Assembly (NCBI GenBank): GCA_014529385.2
Contig: CM043957.1
Location: 68,692,503 to 68,756,502, forward strand
Source: Adiantum capillus-veneris
Taxonomy: Eukaryota; Streptophyta; Polypodiopsida; Polypodiales; Pteridaceae
DNA: 64,000 nt
Direction of reading: 5' to 3'
This document shows positions 1 through 12,000 of the stretch, in pieces (within the stretch, counting starts at the first letter, position 1; each line of letters opens with the position of its first letter). The position numbers and the translations under genes were made by a program. Under the pieces are notes generated by a model, which was not told the DNA's origin, did not search any database, and saw only the letters and a program-made list of their open reading frames with translations.

Positions 1-779
1 TTCTCACCAACTTTCTCCAAGTCAAGACACAGACACCCTACATGCTCTTACTTCTTGAGTCCGGATCGCTTCCCATTGAGGTCTTGGGCATGCAAAGGGT
101 TGTGGAGTACATGCTTAAGACACAATGTAGCCATTTGTATCGACTTCCTAGAATCGTATATGAAGCAAGTCAGAAGGTCCAAGACATGCAAGAGCGAATT
201 ACTAAGTTCGGGGTGGATGCTTGACATCAAGAAATGGTTTGGAAGATGGGATGCATGTCACTTGGTCAAGGATGCATCGATCGACTCCCAAGTTAATGAG
301 GCCTTCTTACAACGCCAATGTATCACGGCTTGGGAGAAATCTGGAGGTTCTTGCTTCAGCCATTACACCACACACATTGCCCCAAACTACAAATATTCCT
401 TCTTCTCCGAATGCGGTAATCGAACCCATACCTACATCCTTGAACCCATCCCATTGAGTGTGACCTGCACCATTGCCTCCATTCGTCTTAGCTCCCATTC
501 TCTACGCTGCGAGACAGGACGTTGGGGCAGTGGAGAGGAGTCTCATTGACTTTGCACCTTATGCCCTCGTCAAGTGCGAGAGAGTGAGTACCACACACTA
601 CTTGAGTGCTCAACTTTTGACCACATTAGGTCCTCTTTTCCCCATATATTCAGCCATGAGCTCTCCCTACAAACCATCCTCTCCCAACCACAATGTGGAC
701 TCTCTATTGCGACGCTCATTTCAGCCATTTTTGAGCATCGAGAGTCACTTATGACCTCCACTCAAACCACGTGACATGT
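1..779 (+). pseudogene. LINE reverse transcriptase C-terminal end, truncated copy
   Basis: This is the 3' end of a non-LTR (LINE) element, cut off by the window start. It is nearly identical to 19663-20440, where the same region is open. The encoded segment is the region after the RT catalytic core, ending in a Cys/His zf-RVT-like block. Compared with the second copy it has lost about 2 nt near 180, a frameshift, and its CGA codon (20210-20212 in the other copy) is TGA at 547-549. Its natural C-terminus appears about 10 residues longer than the one read in the second copy, which has a 2-nt deletion near the end. The pairing of the two copies is seen directly; the LINE assignment rests on the family pattern. 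Confidence 0.75.
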
Positions 780-821
780 TCATTTGTTCCCATAGGTCAT
801 ATTTGACCTCCAAGGATGGTA

Positions 822-828
<7 letters not shown>

Positions 829-879
<51 letters not shown>
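829..879. repeat. (TC)n tract at LINE 3' end
   Basis: Pure TC dinucleotide run that directly follows the LINE 3' UTR. The second LINE copy ends in the same way at 20492, so the tract behaves as the element's 3' tail and not as an unrelated microsatellite. Confidence 0.85.
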
Positions 880-884
<5 letters not shown>

Positions 885-2528
885 ATGTTTGTGCTTGTTT
901 CATCCTTTGTTCTAAGAGTTCCTGTCATAATAACTAATATCTTATTCTCCTAATTGATTTTCTCATGTTAAACTGATCATTTAATATGGAAAAGTGTCAG
1001 GGAAGAAAAAGCTAGAATATTGGTTAAGCTAGCAGACCGGCCACATTAGGGATCCAAAGGAGGGAAAATAGGGATCCAAAGGGGGACCATTTGCAAAAGA
1101 GCAATGTGCAACAATGGGCTTTAAAGACCCTAAGGTGCAGCCCATTAAAACTTCCAAAATTCTAAGGTTCCAAAATTCTAAGGTTGAGTCCAAAGGTCAA
1201 AGCTTAGGAAAATTGGATGCTTTGTGTGTGTACAAAAAGTCTTCAATGAATCCTACATAGGAGGGGGCGAGCCCTAGAAGTAGGGGATGAGAGAGAAACA
1301 CACACACACACACACACACACACTCTCACAAGCTTCCTTTACACAAAGGGAATGAGGGACACATGTCAACTCCCTAGCCCAGATGCCCACAAGGTGTACT
1401 CAATTCCTATTGGATGGCCATGGAGGTGGACCAATGAGAATTAAGCTAGAGTAAATCTAGTTTAATCAATTTAAAAACACTTAAAGAACCAATAAGAATT
1501 AAGCTCTTTAGAAGACTATTGTACAGTCTCCCAAGGGGTCCAATGAGCATTCAACAGCCCAATGGCTTGCCTGATTCTTATTGGCCAGGAGACAAAGGGG
1601 TCCAATGAGAGTTTAGTTGGTTTAATTAATTACCTAAAGCTCTCACAAAAGGGAAAAGGGGGACACATGTCAGGAGACTATCACTTATGCTCCTTAAATC
1701 CTATTGGCTAAGCCTGGAGGGGTCCAATGGGAGGCCAGCAAGAGGAAATAGCATGAGGGGTTGACCAAGAGAGAGAGGGGGCTGATTTTTCAAAGGTATT
1801 ATTCCACACACACTCACAGTATCTCATGTGTGAAGCAAGAAGACTCTCTCTCTCTCTCTCTCTCCTTCTCAAGCTTTAATGGAAAGCTTATCACCTACTC
1901 CAAGCTTGTGAGAAGGGAGGCCTACACCAGCAACTCTTGGCTTTGTGATGCAAATCCAACCAAGAGCCAAGCTTCAATGCATGCTCATATCCTCTACCAT
2001 GCTAATTACTAAGCTATGCTATGCTAATATGAGTGATTATGTGAGGACATGTACATCTTTCTCGTAAGACTACTCCTTCCTCTCAATCTGGTCTCATACC
2101 CCACTAGCTCTCACCATCTTTGAAGGTGTGTGAGGTCTTGTGTCTGAGACCGTGAGGGAATCGATGTTGTGTTTTATAAGTGTTTTGCTTAGTGCTTGAA
2201 GCTTCCATGTTCATTGCACTAGCTAATATTGAAGGAACACAAAGAATTGTATTGTAAAATGTCTCTCTTGATGGGAGAAACCTATAATACATAGCATTTT
2301 CGAGGGGGGACCGGCTCCATGTAAATCCGGTCCTCAACTGTTGTCAATAGCTTAATTTCTCTCTCTTTTGAAGTATTGTTCATGCTATCTAACTAGGCGT
2401 TATGCTTTTTGTTGCTCTCTCCACCCAAGCACTCTTGTTATGCTCATTAGGAACTATTCTAATGAAATGCTCACTATGTTCATGTTATTTTCTGTTACAC
2501 ACAACTTACTAGGCCATTAAATGTTACA
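880..2528 (+). other. Non-coding stretch holding the 5' LTR of an LTR element
   Basis: No gene is seen. The segment ends in TTACA at 2528, immediately before a tRNA-iMet-like primer site, so its right part must be an LTR. The left LTR end is unresolved; TG starts near 991 are possible. It contains (AC)n at 1298-1323, (CT)n near 1844-1863, and several diverged copies of a phrase like gtccaatgagaattaa between 1420 and 1740. Confidence 0.4.
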
Positions 2529-2529
2529 T

Positions 2530-2543
2530 TGGTATCATAGCAC
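2530..2543 (+). other. Primer-binding site (tRNA-iMet type)
   Basis: TGGTATCATAGCAC matches the plant LTR-retrotransposon primer site TGGTATCAGAGC except for one base in the core. It sits 1 nt after an LTR-like CA end. Confidence 0.6.
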
Positions 2544-2945
2544 AAGGTTTCTCTTTTCTTGTTCAAGAAGGGAGGTCCTCAAGCTAGCTATAAATGGTTG
2601 GTACTATTAATTGCAATCGAGTAAGTAGAATAGAGATTTTTCAGCCTTGCAATGCGCCTGCCTTTGTGCAGATAACGGGGCATTACCGTCAAGAGCTATG
2701 GTCTTAATAGTGGAGTCCTACGAGGCTTGCCTACGGCTTAACCACTATTGAGCTATTAGAAGCTTGACAGGAGCCGGTGTTGTTTTGGTGTTGAAAGACC
2801 CTCTCTTCTATTCCTTGCAATTAATGGTATTTGAGCCACAGATACAGTAGCTTGAGTGCTTTTCTAAAGGGGTAAAGAGGAGTAGCAACTAGGGCTTGAA
2901 GTGCCAAAGTACACCTAAAAAATTTTACACCTAAAAGTTGTTAGA

Positions 2946-3598
2946 ATGACTGACAATAGTAAAGAGAGTGAAATTAATTTTGATAGCTTTGATTTTGCTA
3001 ATGAGCAGGCTACTAATGATGCCTCTATGCTTGTTAACTACCTTGTTTCTAAGCTTCAACAAGCCATGGACAATCCATCCCTCCAAAGTGAAGTGCAATG
3101 GCAGCTTCGTGATCATGGGATTCTCCAAGCTCCCCACCATGACGAGAGAGTACCTAGGAAGCCTCCTTGTGAAACTTCCAAAAGAGGCCTCTTTCCGAAT
3201 CGAGAAGAAGAAGAGGATCCATACGAAGGGCTCAAAAATTTGCTTCTTGATGATGCATCTCCTTCCCAAAGGAGAACTCAAGAGCCCCCACCAAAGGAAC
3301 GAGAAATAAGTGAGTCTCTTGCCACCTCGACGGAGATGGCTCCACAAAGACGGCGGGCTAAACGCTCTCCATCACCTCCTAAACGGAGAAGACCATCGCA
3401 CACTTATCCACACCATAATTCAAAGAGGGATGACAAAAATCAAGAGAAGAAAAAGGCGAGAAAGAGGTCACCCTCTTCTCCATCTTCTTCATCCTCTTAC
3501 TCTTATGAATAAAGTGATGGTGAGGACAAAGAGAACCAAGGCAAAAAAAAAGGCAAGAAAGAGGTCACCCTCTTCTTCATCTTCCTCAAATTCTTCAT
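2946..3598 (+). pseudogene. gag-like ORF of an LTR element, interrupted
   Basis: The ORF opens with ATG at 2946, about 400 nt after the primer site, as expected for gag. The first 188 codons give an acidic N-terminal half and a C-terminal half rich in Lys/Arg/Ser/Pro. A TAA stop lies at 3510-3512. Beyond it the same style continues (KARKRSPSS occurs twice because of an 81-bp tandem duplication) after a frame slip at a run of A residues. At 3599 the reading frame is broken by the LTR of the nested minus-strand element. No zinc knuckle or pol domain is present. A gag role is inferred from position; a host SR-like protein cannot be excluded. Confidence 0.4.
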
Positions 3599-3769
3599 TG
3601 AAAGGCCAAAGGGTAGACTGGCATGTGGTTCTCCTCCCAACCTCCCTACTTATAGCCCTTGGCCCTTGCAAGTAGGTCCCCTTAATGCATGCCTGGCCCT
3701 CGGCTCCTAGCCATACTGAGCCATTCCCTAGCCCTTCGCCTGCTGCCCGCTCCTACCATTGGCCTGACA
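3599..3769 (-). repeat. 3' LTR of the LARD-like element
   Basis: 171 bp with TG...CA ends on both strands. It matches 7633-7802 with scattered substitutions. On the minus strand it follows a G-rich purine tract, which makes it the 3' LTR. Its left edge interrupts the gag-like ORF. Confidence 0.65.
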
Positions 3770-6700
3770 TTACTCCCCCATTGGAGAAGAGTTTTTGTCC
3801 GCAAAAACACAAGTGATGGTATCTTCATAAGAACACTAATGTTTTCCACCGTGGCATCCCTCATGGATCCAGCGGTTCGTTTGACTGGAACCCGGTTCAC
3901 TAGGAGGTTCAATGAAATCAAGAGTAATATCTTGATTTTCTACATTGTTGTCCATTTGCAACCATCTTATGGTATCAATTCCTATCCAAGTATAGTGTGT
4001 ACACTCCATTTAGAACGCTCATGAGCATGCTAAACGAGTTTATCACAACAAAGATGTTCCAAAAAGAGTACCTCTTGTCACTTTCCATGAAAGTGACTTG
4101 CTGACATAACTCATCAGTCAAGTTTAAGTCCTTGACTTGTTCTCAAATTTCATCAGTAAACAACCCCACCATAACTAGTATTTAAGGTTGAGAATCTGAC
4201 TTATACATGAAGAGACTAAACCTAGTCGCAAACATGCTTTAACTTATGGTAAGAAAATTCCAAGTAGAGCAATCAATGCTTACTGATTGGATTTCTTGGT
4301 GCTAACGTACGCACTTTGCATATCTTTTAGCACCAGATTACACTTTGTAATTTGCATATCCCCTTGGATAACTGACAGTACTGAGGTGTGTTTCCCCAGG
4401 GTGTACAAATAGTTTTCACAGATGACTGGTAAATGGGGGTCACAATATTGTACAACATTGCGAAGGAATCAACAATGTCCTAAAGGACCATCTTGGTTAA
4501 CGTGAAAGATCCACAAGCACCCAAACCAAGCCATGCCCTCTATTGGTGATTGGTAGACCCAGAAGTAATCGCAGAGAGACTCATATTGCACATAGAGTGC
4601 AAAATGCTTCAAAAGCAACTAATGTGATGAATATGCATGTTGTTTCAAATCAACCTTTGCTAAACACTAGGGCCCATAACACCTAGTGTGCATGCATTTA
4701 GAAAAAAACAGATCCAAACCTGTATCCATGATTGTCCTTGCCAATACTGATGTGGCGAATGTGATGCTCCGAGCACATATGGAAGAGGAATGTAAATAGT
4801 TCAAAAAAGAAAGTAAATACTTTTTGCTGCAAGCCATGCTTAAAAATTTGAACCAGAATAGAAGGTGAAACATTAATCACTTCTAGTTACAAACAATGAA
4901 ATTGTTTCATAAACAACACATAGCCTTGCTATATACCTAAACAACCATCCGTTAATGTTGTTGAGTAACACTTGTAACTTTAACAAGTTGTTCTAAGTAC
5001 CCGACAATTTCTGGCCTCTAAAATTGTTCTTGATACTATGTGCAAAAAATGGTCTAGAAAATGGATTCGACTGGCACCAAGGGACATCATCGGGACACAT
5101 AATTGAAGTGGCGACGCCACTGTCAGTCCTAGAGACTCATATTCTCCACATGTGGAATATGTCTTCTGTAAGGATGTCTGAAAAAAGAACATCCTGCAAG
5201 TACAATATGTACTTGGGTGTGGAGGTAACTGTAAACACGCATGTGACGTGCATGAGAGAGACCCTCATTATCGATGCTTCACACTGGCTAAACCAAACTC
5301 CTTGAGTTCCTAGACCATGTTGTGTCCCATGCGACAACATGTGCCAAACATAACCCTACCATGTAGGTCAGTAACTGTTTCAAAAAGAATCAAACCTAGC
5401 ATGGTATCCTGATGAACAATAAAAGGAGAAAGTGACAACACTTGTTCAAAATGCTAGGCTCTTACATGACCTTGTCACATGGCTAAAGAGCAAGTTGGAT
5501 GAAAGCCTTCTAGCTGATACATCCCTTTGGAATCAACTGGAAAAGTTGAATTTGTCCACTACTCCGTGGTAGATTGCGGACTTATTTCCTTGAAAGTACA
5601 ATTGTGATAGATCAAGCTGTGATCCTCAATGCCTATGGAGTGATTTAGTAATCACCCGCTGGGTCTTACTCCAAAACTGTGCTTCCATAGACACTCGTAG
5701 TGCTATATAGATAGAACAGGAGATCCACGCAGAGCGGGACTCCTAAGTCTTATGGACAGCCATGTTGTTTGAAATGTGTGCTGCATCTATACTCCGTGGT
5801 ATAGATCAGCTGATGTGAGCTTAAGAGGATCAAACAATCAACTCAATTTTGGCACTAAAAAACATGTAGTGCTAATAGAACACCCAAAACATCTGTAACG
5901 GCAAAACTCTTGCTTGTCCATTAACATCGATGGGGATGCCACTGGGTAGATGTGTTCAAGCTGGAAAATAATCACCGAGGCAATGCTACCATTTGGGTCT
6001 TACCCTAGGTATGACGCTGGCTCTTACCCTTTATGGCTCATAGTCCTTATGCCAATAACAAATTAGTGTTCAATCAACAAGCCAATGAAGACTAATTTGG
6101 GTGGCGTTTTGGCCAGTTTCTGGCTGAGAGTTAGAGCACCTTGGCTCAGGCTGACTCACGAGCAAAACATATATCAAAATCTTCTTAGAAAGTTTTCACT
6201 ATTCTTCAAGAGAAAGAAGAGAGAGAGAGATAAAGAGAGCTTCCTGGGTTGAGGAAATTTCCTTAAGTTTCTAGAGTGTGTACCCAATCTGCGTGCTCTT
6301 ACGCATCTTATGCATGGCTTGATGCTTATTCTATAAGTATGCAACAATCTGCCTGTATGACGCTCTCATCAAGAGAGATAACAGAGAACACGAGTTACAT
6401 CTTGACGCATCGACCTTGTAGGGGTCGTGATTGTACTAGGATGACTTAAATAGGGCACTTTGCATGTGAAATACATCCTAGATTTAGGTTCCTTTTAGTG
6501 TTGTTGTGTGTTGACAGCAACCAAAAGCATGTTAAACAATCCATCACTTATCTTGTCCTTAACAGAGTTACTGGTGTGATAGCAGAATCGTAATTCATGA
6601 GGCGATAGAATTGAATCCACCTAGCCAGCATGCCTTGCATGCAGAATTGTAAGCCCTTGGTTACAGTGATGGCCTCAAATGTAGCAACCAAAACCATAAG

Positions 6701-7510
6701 TGCCTTGCACAATCTAGACTGGTAGGGATGGGGTGAGGTGCCAATGCCCTTGATTCCCCATACTTGTGTGCCAATGCCCTTGATTCCAAGTCAATAGGCA
6801 GTATCTCGGCACAAGGGAGAAGCCTTGCTTCGTGTAAAACTGCCAAAGCACTTTGCTTTGCACAACAACAGTAGCTGCCAAGTAAATTGTAATCATGGAA
6901 AAACAAGAAAATTTGAGAATTGTCTAACCACGGCTTCCTGCTGTAACCAGTTGTCGTGAAATTCTAAAGGACAAACTCGCTGGAAGATGGCTCATAGCCA
7001 TAGCTGCTACACGAGAGAGAGTTGTTGCATATATCGTATCAGTTGCTCGAACTACTGCTAAGCACATGCATACAATGAGAGGGGGTGCGCCAAGGGTGGA
7101 CACGCTCCCTTAAATGTTTAATTACCAAATGGCCCTCCCCTTGGGTGGCCGCGTGTGAAAAAAAGCAAAGCTAAGCCATGGTGATGAATTTTGACAGCGC
7201 AGGAGGATGAAGATGCACTCATCCTGCCCAATACAGGGCTCGGTTGAAAAATGCGATGAAGCGAGAACCTTCCAACAGGCCTATGCACACTTATTTGGCT
7301 ACGTCTGTGTCACAAACGAGCAACCTCTATCGAGCTTCCCCCTCCTTGTAAGGGTTCGCTCCCACGTGAACGTCATAGTCGTGTGTCGTGTTTTTTAAAA
7401 TCCTGCACACACAGAGCTTTGCCTTCTCGTCAACAAGGTTTGCATCTAGCATGCATGACAAGAACTCCACTTCCCAAGGCCCTTTTCCATGCCTATCTCC
7501 ATGGAACTTC

Positions 7511-7512
<2 letters not shown>

Positions 7513-7562
<50 letters not shown>
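7513..7562. repeat. (GA)n microsatellite
   Basis: About 25 uninterrupted GA units inside the LARD-like element, close to its 5' LTR. Confidence 0.9.
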
Positions 7563-7565
<3 letters not shown>

Positions 7566-7632
7566 GAAAAGCAATCATGCAACACCATGCAAGGTTCCCC
7601 CTTCCTCCATAGCCCCTGAGCTATGATACCAG

Positions 7633-7802
7633 TGAAAGGCCAAAGGGTAGACTGGTATGTGGTTCTCCTCCCAATGTCCCTACTTATAGCCCTTGTCCCT
7701 TGCAATAAGGTCACTTTAACGTGTGCCTAGCCCTCAGCTCCTAGCCGTACTAAGCCATTCAGTCCCTGGCCCTTGGGCTGCTGCCCGGTCCTACCATTAG
7801 GA
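7633..7802 (-). repeat. 5' LTR of the LARD-like element
   Basis: Direct repeat of 3599-3769. On the minus strand it ends in TTTCA one base before the primer site at 7631-7616. The outer end (near 7802) has diverged from the expected TGTCAGG. Confidence 0.6.
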
Positions 7803-7965
7803 AAAATATGGACTCTCCTTGGGTCTTTTTGATTAGCGAAGGCTTAAGGTAGAACCAATGAGAAGGCTCTTGGGATATCACCTAGAGGGGGAGGAATGGT
7901 AGGGGTGCAACCTAATTGTCTCCCTCTTCAATGCTTGGTTCTTAGAGAGAGGTGGGAGGTAGGCT

Positions 7966-8001
<36 letters not shown>
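7966..8001. repeat. Poly-G run
   Basis: A single run of 36 G residues. The flanking 7803-8560 is non-coding; from about 8150 to 8500 the + strand is strongly pyrimidine-rich (C/T). Confidence 0.9.
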
Positions 8002-8002
<1 letters not shown>

Positions 8003-8563
8003 AAATAGGAGGAGAGAGGTGTCATAAAAGAGGGAGGGACCCCCCAAAAAAAATGCGCATGCTTAAAAACCCTAAAAAATGAAAAATTTTTAAAAGTTCC
8101 AAAGTTGACTCGTTTGCCTCCAAAACATAAACTAACTTTAAAAAGTCAATTTTCCCCCCCAAAATCCACTTTTTTCTCTCTCCCTCACTACTTTTCTCTC
8201 CCACACTCTCCCTCCTCCCATTCTCTCTCTACAGTCAAGGCAGCCATAGCCAAAAGCTTTCCACCACTCTCTTCCTCTCTCTCCATAGCTCCCCCTTCTC
8301 TCACACCTCCATCAACTCTCTACAGTCCCACACTCCATAGCCCACTGCTCCACTATCCTCTCTACCTCTCACTCCTCCCCTCTTTCTCTATCTCCACTGT
8401 CAAAGGCACCATAGCCACCATAGGCAGCTCACCTCACCCTCCCCTCAGCTCCTCATTCTCTCTCCACAGTACCCACACACAATAGCCCACAGCCTTGCCG
8501 ACTTCTCTCCCTCACCTTCCTCCCACCCATTTCAAATCCCTTCCTAAGCCCAATTTCCCAAGC

Positions 8564-9780
8564 ATGTCCACGCATAAACGGCCCAAACCAGAGATAGAGG
8601 AGATTGTGTTGCACAACACAAAATATTCATAGGGGGTATGGATCCCACAGGTATTCAAGAAGGGTGCATGGGTCTACATACAACCGTCACGTGCTGGACC
8701 TCATCGCGTACGATGTCAAGGCGTATTGGAACGTCATTGGAAGGGCCGGCTATTGGCATTCAAAGAAACCAAGTTCGGAATGGTGGCCATCGTGCAACAC
8801 ATCTACAGTGCAGCTGAGATCCACCTCAAGAGAGCTTCAACTCAATTTGCACCTCATTGTAAGTTTTCATGGTTTAGCTATCCCATGCATATGTCATGTT
8901 TACGTTTATGCGATCATTATGTTTAACTAAGGGCATTTGTAAAGATGTTTTTCATCCAGCTTAGTTGAGGAGCAGCCGCTTGAGTGCCTCTCAGGCACTC
9001 AGGAACGTGCCTCTCAGGCACGTTCATGGTTGTGCATGCTCACATTGGGGAGCTTATGTTTCCTAATGTCTCATCGAAAAAACTTACCGAGCAGCGAATA
9101 TTCATGTACTCCCACAAGTACGTGGTGCCGAAGTCAAGCCAAAGCTATGGTAGGTTAGAAGCTGTGGAGACACCCTCATTGCAGAGTGCAGAATGGCCAA
9201 CTCCAGACCATTGGGCTTTGCTTTCTTTCAAGCGCAAGGTGCTGTAAGATTTCCAAGGGTCCCTAAAGTTTGGTAAGGCAACCAGATCGGTGGGTCTCAG
9301 TTGGCATTGTCCCATTCATTTGTTTGTGCATGCATTCCGCTCTCTGTCGATTGTAGAAACACCAACAGTGTTTGTTTGCAAAGAAGTTGACATAGATGCA
9401 ATGGACACCATTCTAGGTGTCAATTGGGGCTATGTTGACGGTTTGCATGATGGTGACCGTTATAAGTGCAATGTGTCCCCCACACAACTTTGCCTTCGGT
9501 ATTTGAAAGCAAGGTGCACCTTGTATGCACGGTTTAGCTACTAGAGGTGGATGCACAAACGTGGCAAATGGATACCCTTGCATCCTGACAGCCAAAGAGG
9601 TTCAATCCTTTGAAATTCGTGTCCGCATGCCCAATAATGAGGTGGAGGTGGTTGCAGTGAATCTGCATTGAACTCTTGCCAATCTTCGGGAACACTTTGT
9701 CATAATGGGATTTGAGGATGTCGGCAATGCAAGTTTCAAATTGGAACAACGCAAGGTCTGCTTTGTGCTTGCTTAGCTAC
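8564..9780 (+). pseudogene. Unrecognised multi-exon gene remnant
   Basis: ATG at 8564 opens a frame with one internal TAG (near 8630) and continues to about 8852, where GTAAGT gives a good splice donor. The readable product is basic and rich in aromatic residues (Arg/Lys/Trp/His), without a motif I can name. An acceptor-like CTTAG near 8965 precedes further partly open frames to about 9770, split by stops and frame changes. The exon structure there is uncertain. I cannot assign a function. It lies about 1.3 kb upstream of, and in the same direction as, the gene at 10143. Confidence 0.35.
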
Positions 9781-10054
9781 CTTTTCTTATTTTTTGTGGG
9801 TATTTGTATTTTGATTGCCCATTTTTTGGTTGTATAGATTGGAAGGTGGATGGAGGCCACTATGCTTGTTTACAAAGATTGTGCAAAACAGACGAAATCA
9901 TCTTGTCTAAGTGAATTGGCTTGTAACTTTAATCGTTTATATATTGGATATTTTATTAAAGATTTTGAAAAGTTTTAAGGTGTTGTACTTGATTTTTAAG
10001 GTGGTGTAAATTTATTTTTTAAATGCATATTTTTTTTTCGAGATGGAATATGTC

Positions 10055-10062
10055 TATATAAG
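10055..10062 (+). promoter_or_regulatory. TATA box upstream of the 10143 gene
   Basis: TATATAAG lies 88 nt before the ATG at 10143, a normal distance for a plant core promoter with a short 5' leader. Confidence 0.5.
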
Positions 10063-10142
10063 GGGGACCACCTCCTCATTTCACCATTTTCATCCCAGCA
10101 TTGCAGAGAGACCTAGCATACCCAATCACGCAAAGAGAAGAC

Positions 10143-11696
10143 ATGGCTGCTACTAGTGCTTTAGATGCATTCCTTACTTAGGTTGGGCATGCAAATCGCC
10201 CTGAGCTTCAAGCATTTTTCACAACCTAACCCGATTTGGAAACCACCTTGACCCTCCACTCTCAATCTCTTGAGCACATTACTTCATACATTTCCACGTG
10301 CATGGGGAGATTCATTGTTGAGTTACCAAACCGGCCAGGGCAATGGGTCCCTGAAGGCCTTCTCCACCACATCTACCAAGGGGACATGCCATTTCATCAG
10401 CGGCTTGCACGCTTTGCCACCATAGCACAACCCGCCGGACAATATGTGCGGCTTGAAACTGATGATATGCGAGCAATGCGTAAGGGAAGGATCGAAAACA
10501 CTTTTTTCTCTGTTCAGGCCATAATGATCTTCCTCCTTCACGAGTGCTCAGCAGGCCCTGACGTAGTGCTACCACACTTGCAGATCGGCGGGGTACTGGC
10601 TAATGTGAAGGACCCCAAGCCCACGGCCATTGACTCATCCGCAGAGGAGAGGACGCTTGCCTTGACCTACCCTGTAGGGATTCAAGGCCTCTTGGAGGCC
10701 TCTCCATCTGTCGGTTCATCCTCGGGACCGCCAGAAGGAACCACCACTCGGGATGTCATCCCTGAGGTAGAGATTACCCGCTTCTCCTCCATTGTGGTGG
10801 GTGGGGAGGAGTTTGTGTTTATGCATGATCTGGAGAAATCCTTTGAGCTTCGCATGGATGAGTGTTTCGCCATCCTCTATGTCCATGGCAAGTTTGAGGT
10901 TGATACCACCACCTCCCATGACGATGATCTCCTACTGCCCATGGGGAATACTTTGGCGGATACAATGGCGATCGCACAAGCCGAGGTGGCAGCGGCGGCC
11001 GAGCAGGCCAAGGTCTCTGAGGAGGAGTTTGTGGCCGTGCAAGCCATGTGATTGGCTAAACGCGCAAGAGTGGATTCACCACCACCTGCTGCAACACCTG
11101 TTTTGCTTGATCCAAAGGGGAAGTCAAGTGTGTGCACCCGGATACCGATGAGGAGGATCGTAGACAACAGGTATAGATGCTCACTTACATTTGATTGTTA
11201 CAAATGATTTTGTTAATGTTATATCATAATTTTGTGCCATATCTCAGAAACCTATGTTTTGCAAGATGTTCTGGAGGTTGACGCCTGGGCGCAACGGTCA
11301 GGGGGGAGGAGGACGCAGTTCGGACCTCAAGCGGCACTTGCTCACTACCTCGGCACACTTCCGACTAGTGTCGTGGTGTTTGTCCATGCCGACTACTCTC
11401 CCAATGGTCGCTATAACATTTTTGCTCTCCGTTCACTCTCCAAGGCATTGTATTTAACAACACTTGCCCAATCGACCAACCTTGTAGTGCTTGTAAAGAA
11501 AGATTTTGCAATATCCACTTTCGGTGTTAACTTTCGCGGGCGCCTTATTGCCCATGTCGTCATGAACCAAGTTGTAGGGGTTAATGACACCCAAGAAATC
11601 ACAACCACTTTACTTAACAGGGAGCCACCCCAAAAGGCCAAGCGCCAGAAAATTGTAATTCGAAAGATCCTAAAGCAAAAGCCGGATATCATGTAA
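10143..11696 (+). pseudogene. Unrecognised two-exon gene, decayed
   Basis: The frame opens at ATG 10143 (MAATSALDAF). TAG at 10179 and TAA at 10227 interrupt the first 30 codons, each one C-to-T step from Gln codons, and TGA at 11049 is one step from CGA. Otherwise the frame is open from 10230 to 11051. A donor GTATAG follows CAACAG at about 11168. The second exon starts after an AG near 11246 and runs open to TAA at 11694, ending in a Lys-rich tail. A frame change near 11110 is likely. The product is acidic in the middle and has an Ala/Glu-rich stretch before the exon end. I recognise no family. It converges on the histone H3-like gene. Confidence 0.45.
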
Positions 11697-11930
11697 AGCA
11701 TTGATTTCTTTAATGAAACTACTTTTTGGTGTCTACGACTCTCTTACTTGCAAGGTTTTGAATTTCTTATATGTTGGGCTTCCATTGTGTATGAGAAGCA
11801 CCATAATTTCTGATATGACTACTAAAGGGTTTGGCAGGCATTAAAATTAATAAAATGCATACTTTGTTATATCTAGGCTTCCAAAGTTATGGATGTGCCT
11901 ACTGAAGGGCTTGGAAGGCCCTAAAATGGG

Positions 11931-12000
11931 CTGCCACAAGGGTGCGCATTGGGGCCTTCCATCAGAAAATGAAATGGGCAAATGCGCGCCCTTGTGGCAG
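11931..12000. other. Hairpin copy 1 (20-nt arms, 30-nt loop)
   Basis: Left arm CTGCCACAAGGGTGCGCATT (11931-11950) pairs with 11981-12000 with one mismatch. The right arm is identical to the right arm of the second hairpin 440 nt away. It sits between two convergent genes. Confidence 0.75.

Larger units (their letters stand above)
3599..7802 (-). mobile_element. Non-autonomous LTR retrotransposon (LARD/TRIM-like), minus strand
   Basis: Two direct repeats of about 170 bp (3599-3769 and 7633-7802) flank about 3.9 kb. On the minus strand the right copy is followed by TGGTATCATAGCTCAG, a tRNA-iMet-type primer site (7616-7631). The left copy is preceded by a purine tract read from about 3770-3780. 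The LTR reads TGTCAGGCC...CCTTTCA on the minus strand. No gag or pol ORF is visible inside, so the element depends on others. The internal region carries a 20-bp direct duplication at about 6738 and 6769 and a (GA)n tract. The 5' LTR has lost about 9 nt at its outer end, and no target duplication could be confirmed. Confidence 0.65.

Noticed and set aside
7327-7714. Long frames made of Ser-Leu or Arg-Glu repeats, here and at 20406-20919, 30208-31483, 33072-34512 and 55188-55510
   Set aside because: They are translations of CT/GA/CA/GT microsatellites and have no other coding signal.
8105-8485. 126-codon Ser/Pro/Leu-rich frame
   Set aside because: It lies in a pyrimidine-rich stretch that lowers stop density; no domain, and neighbours are non-coding.
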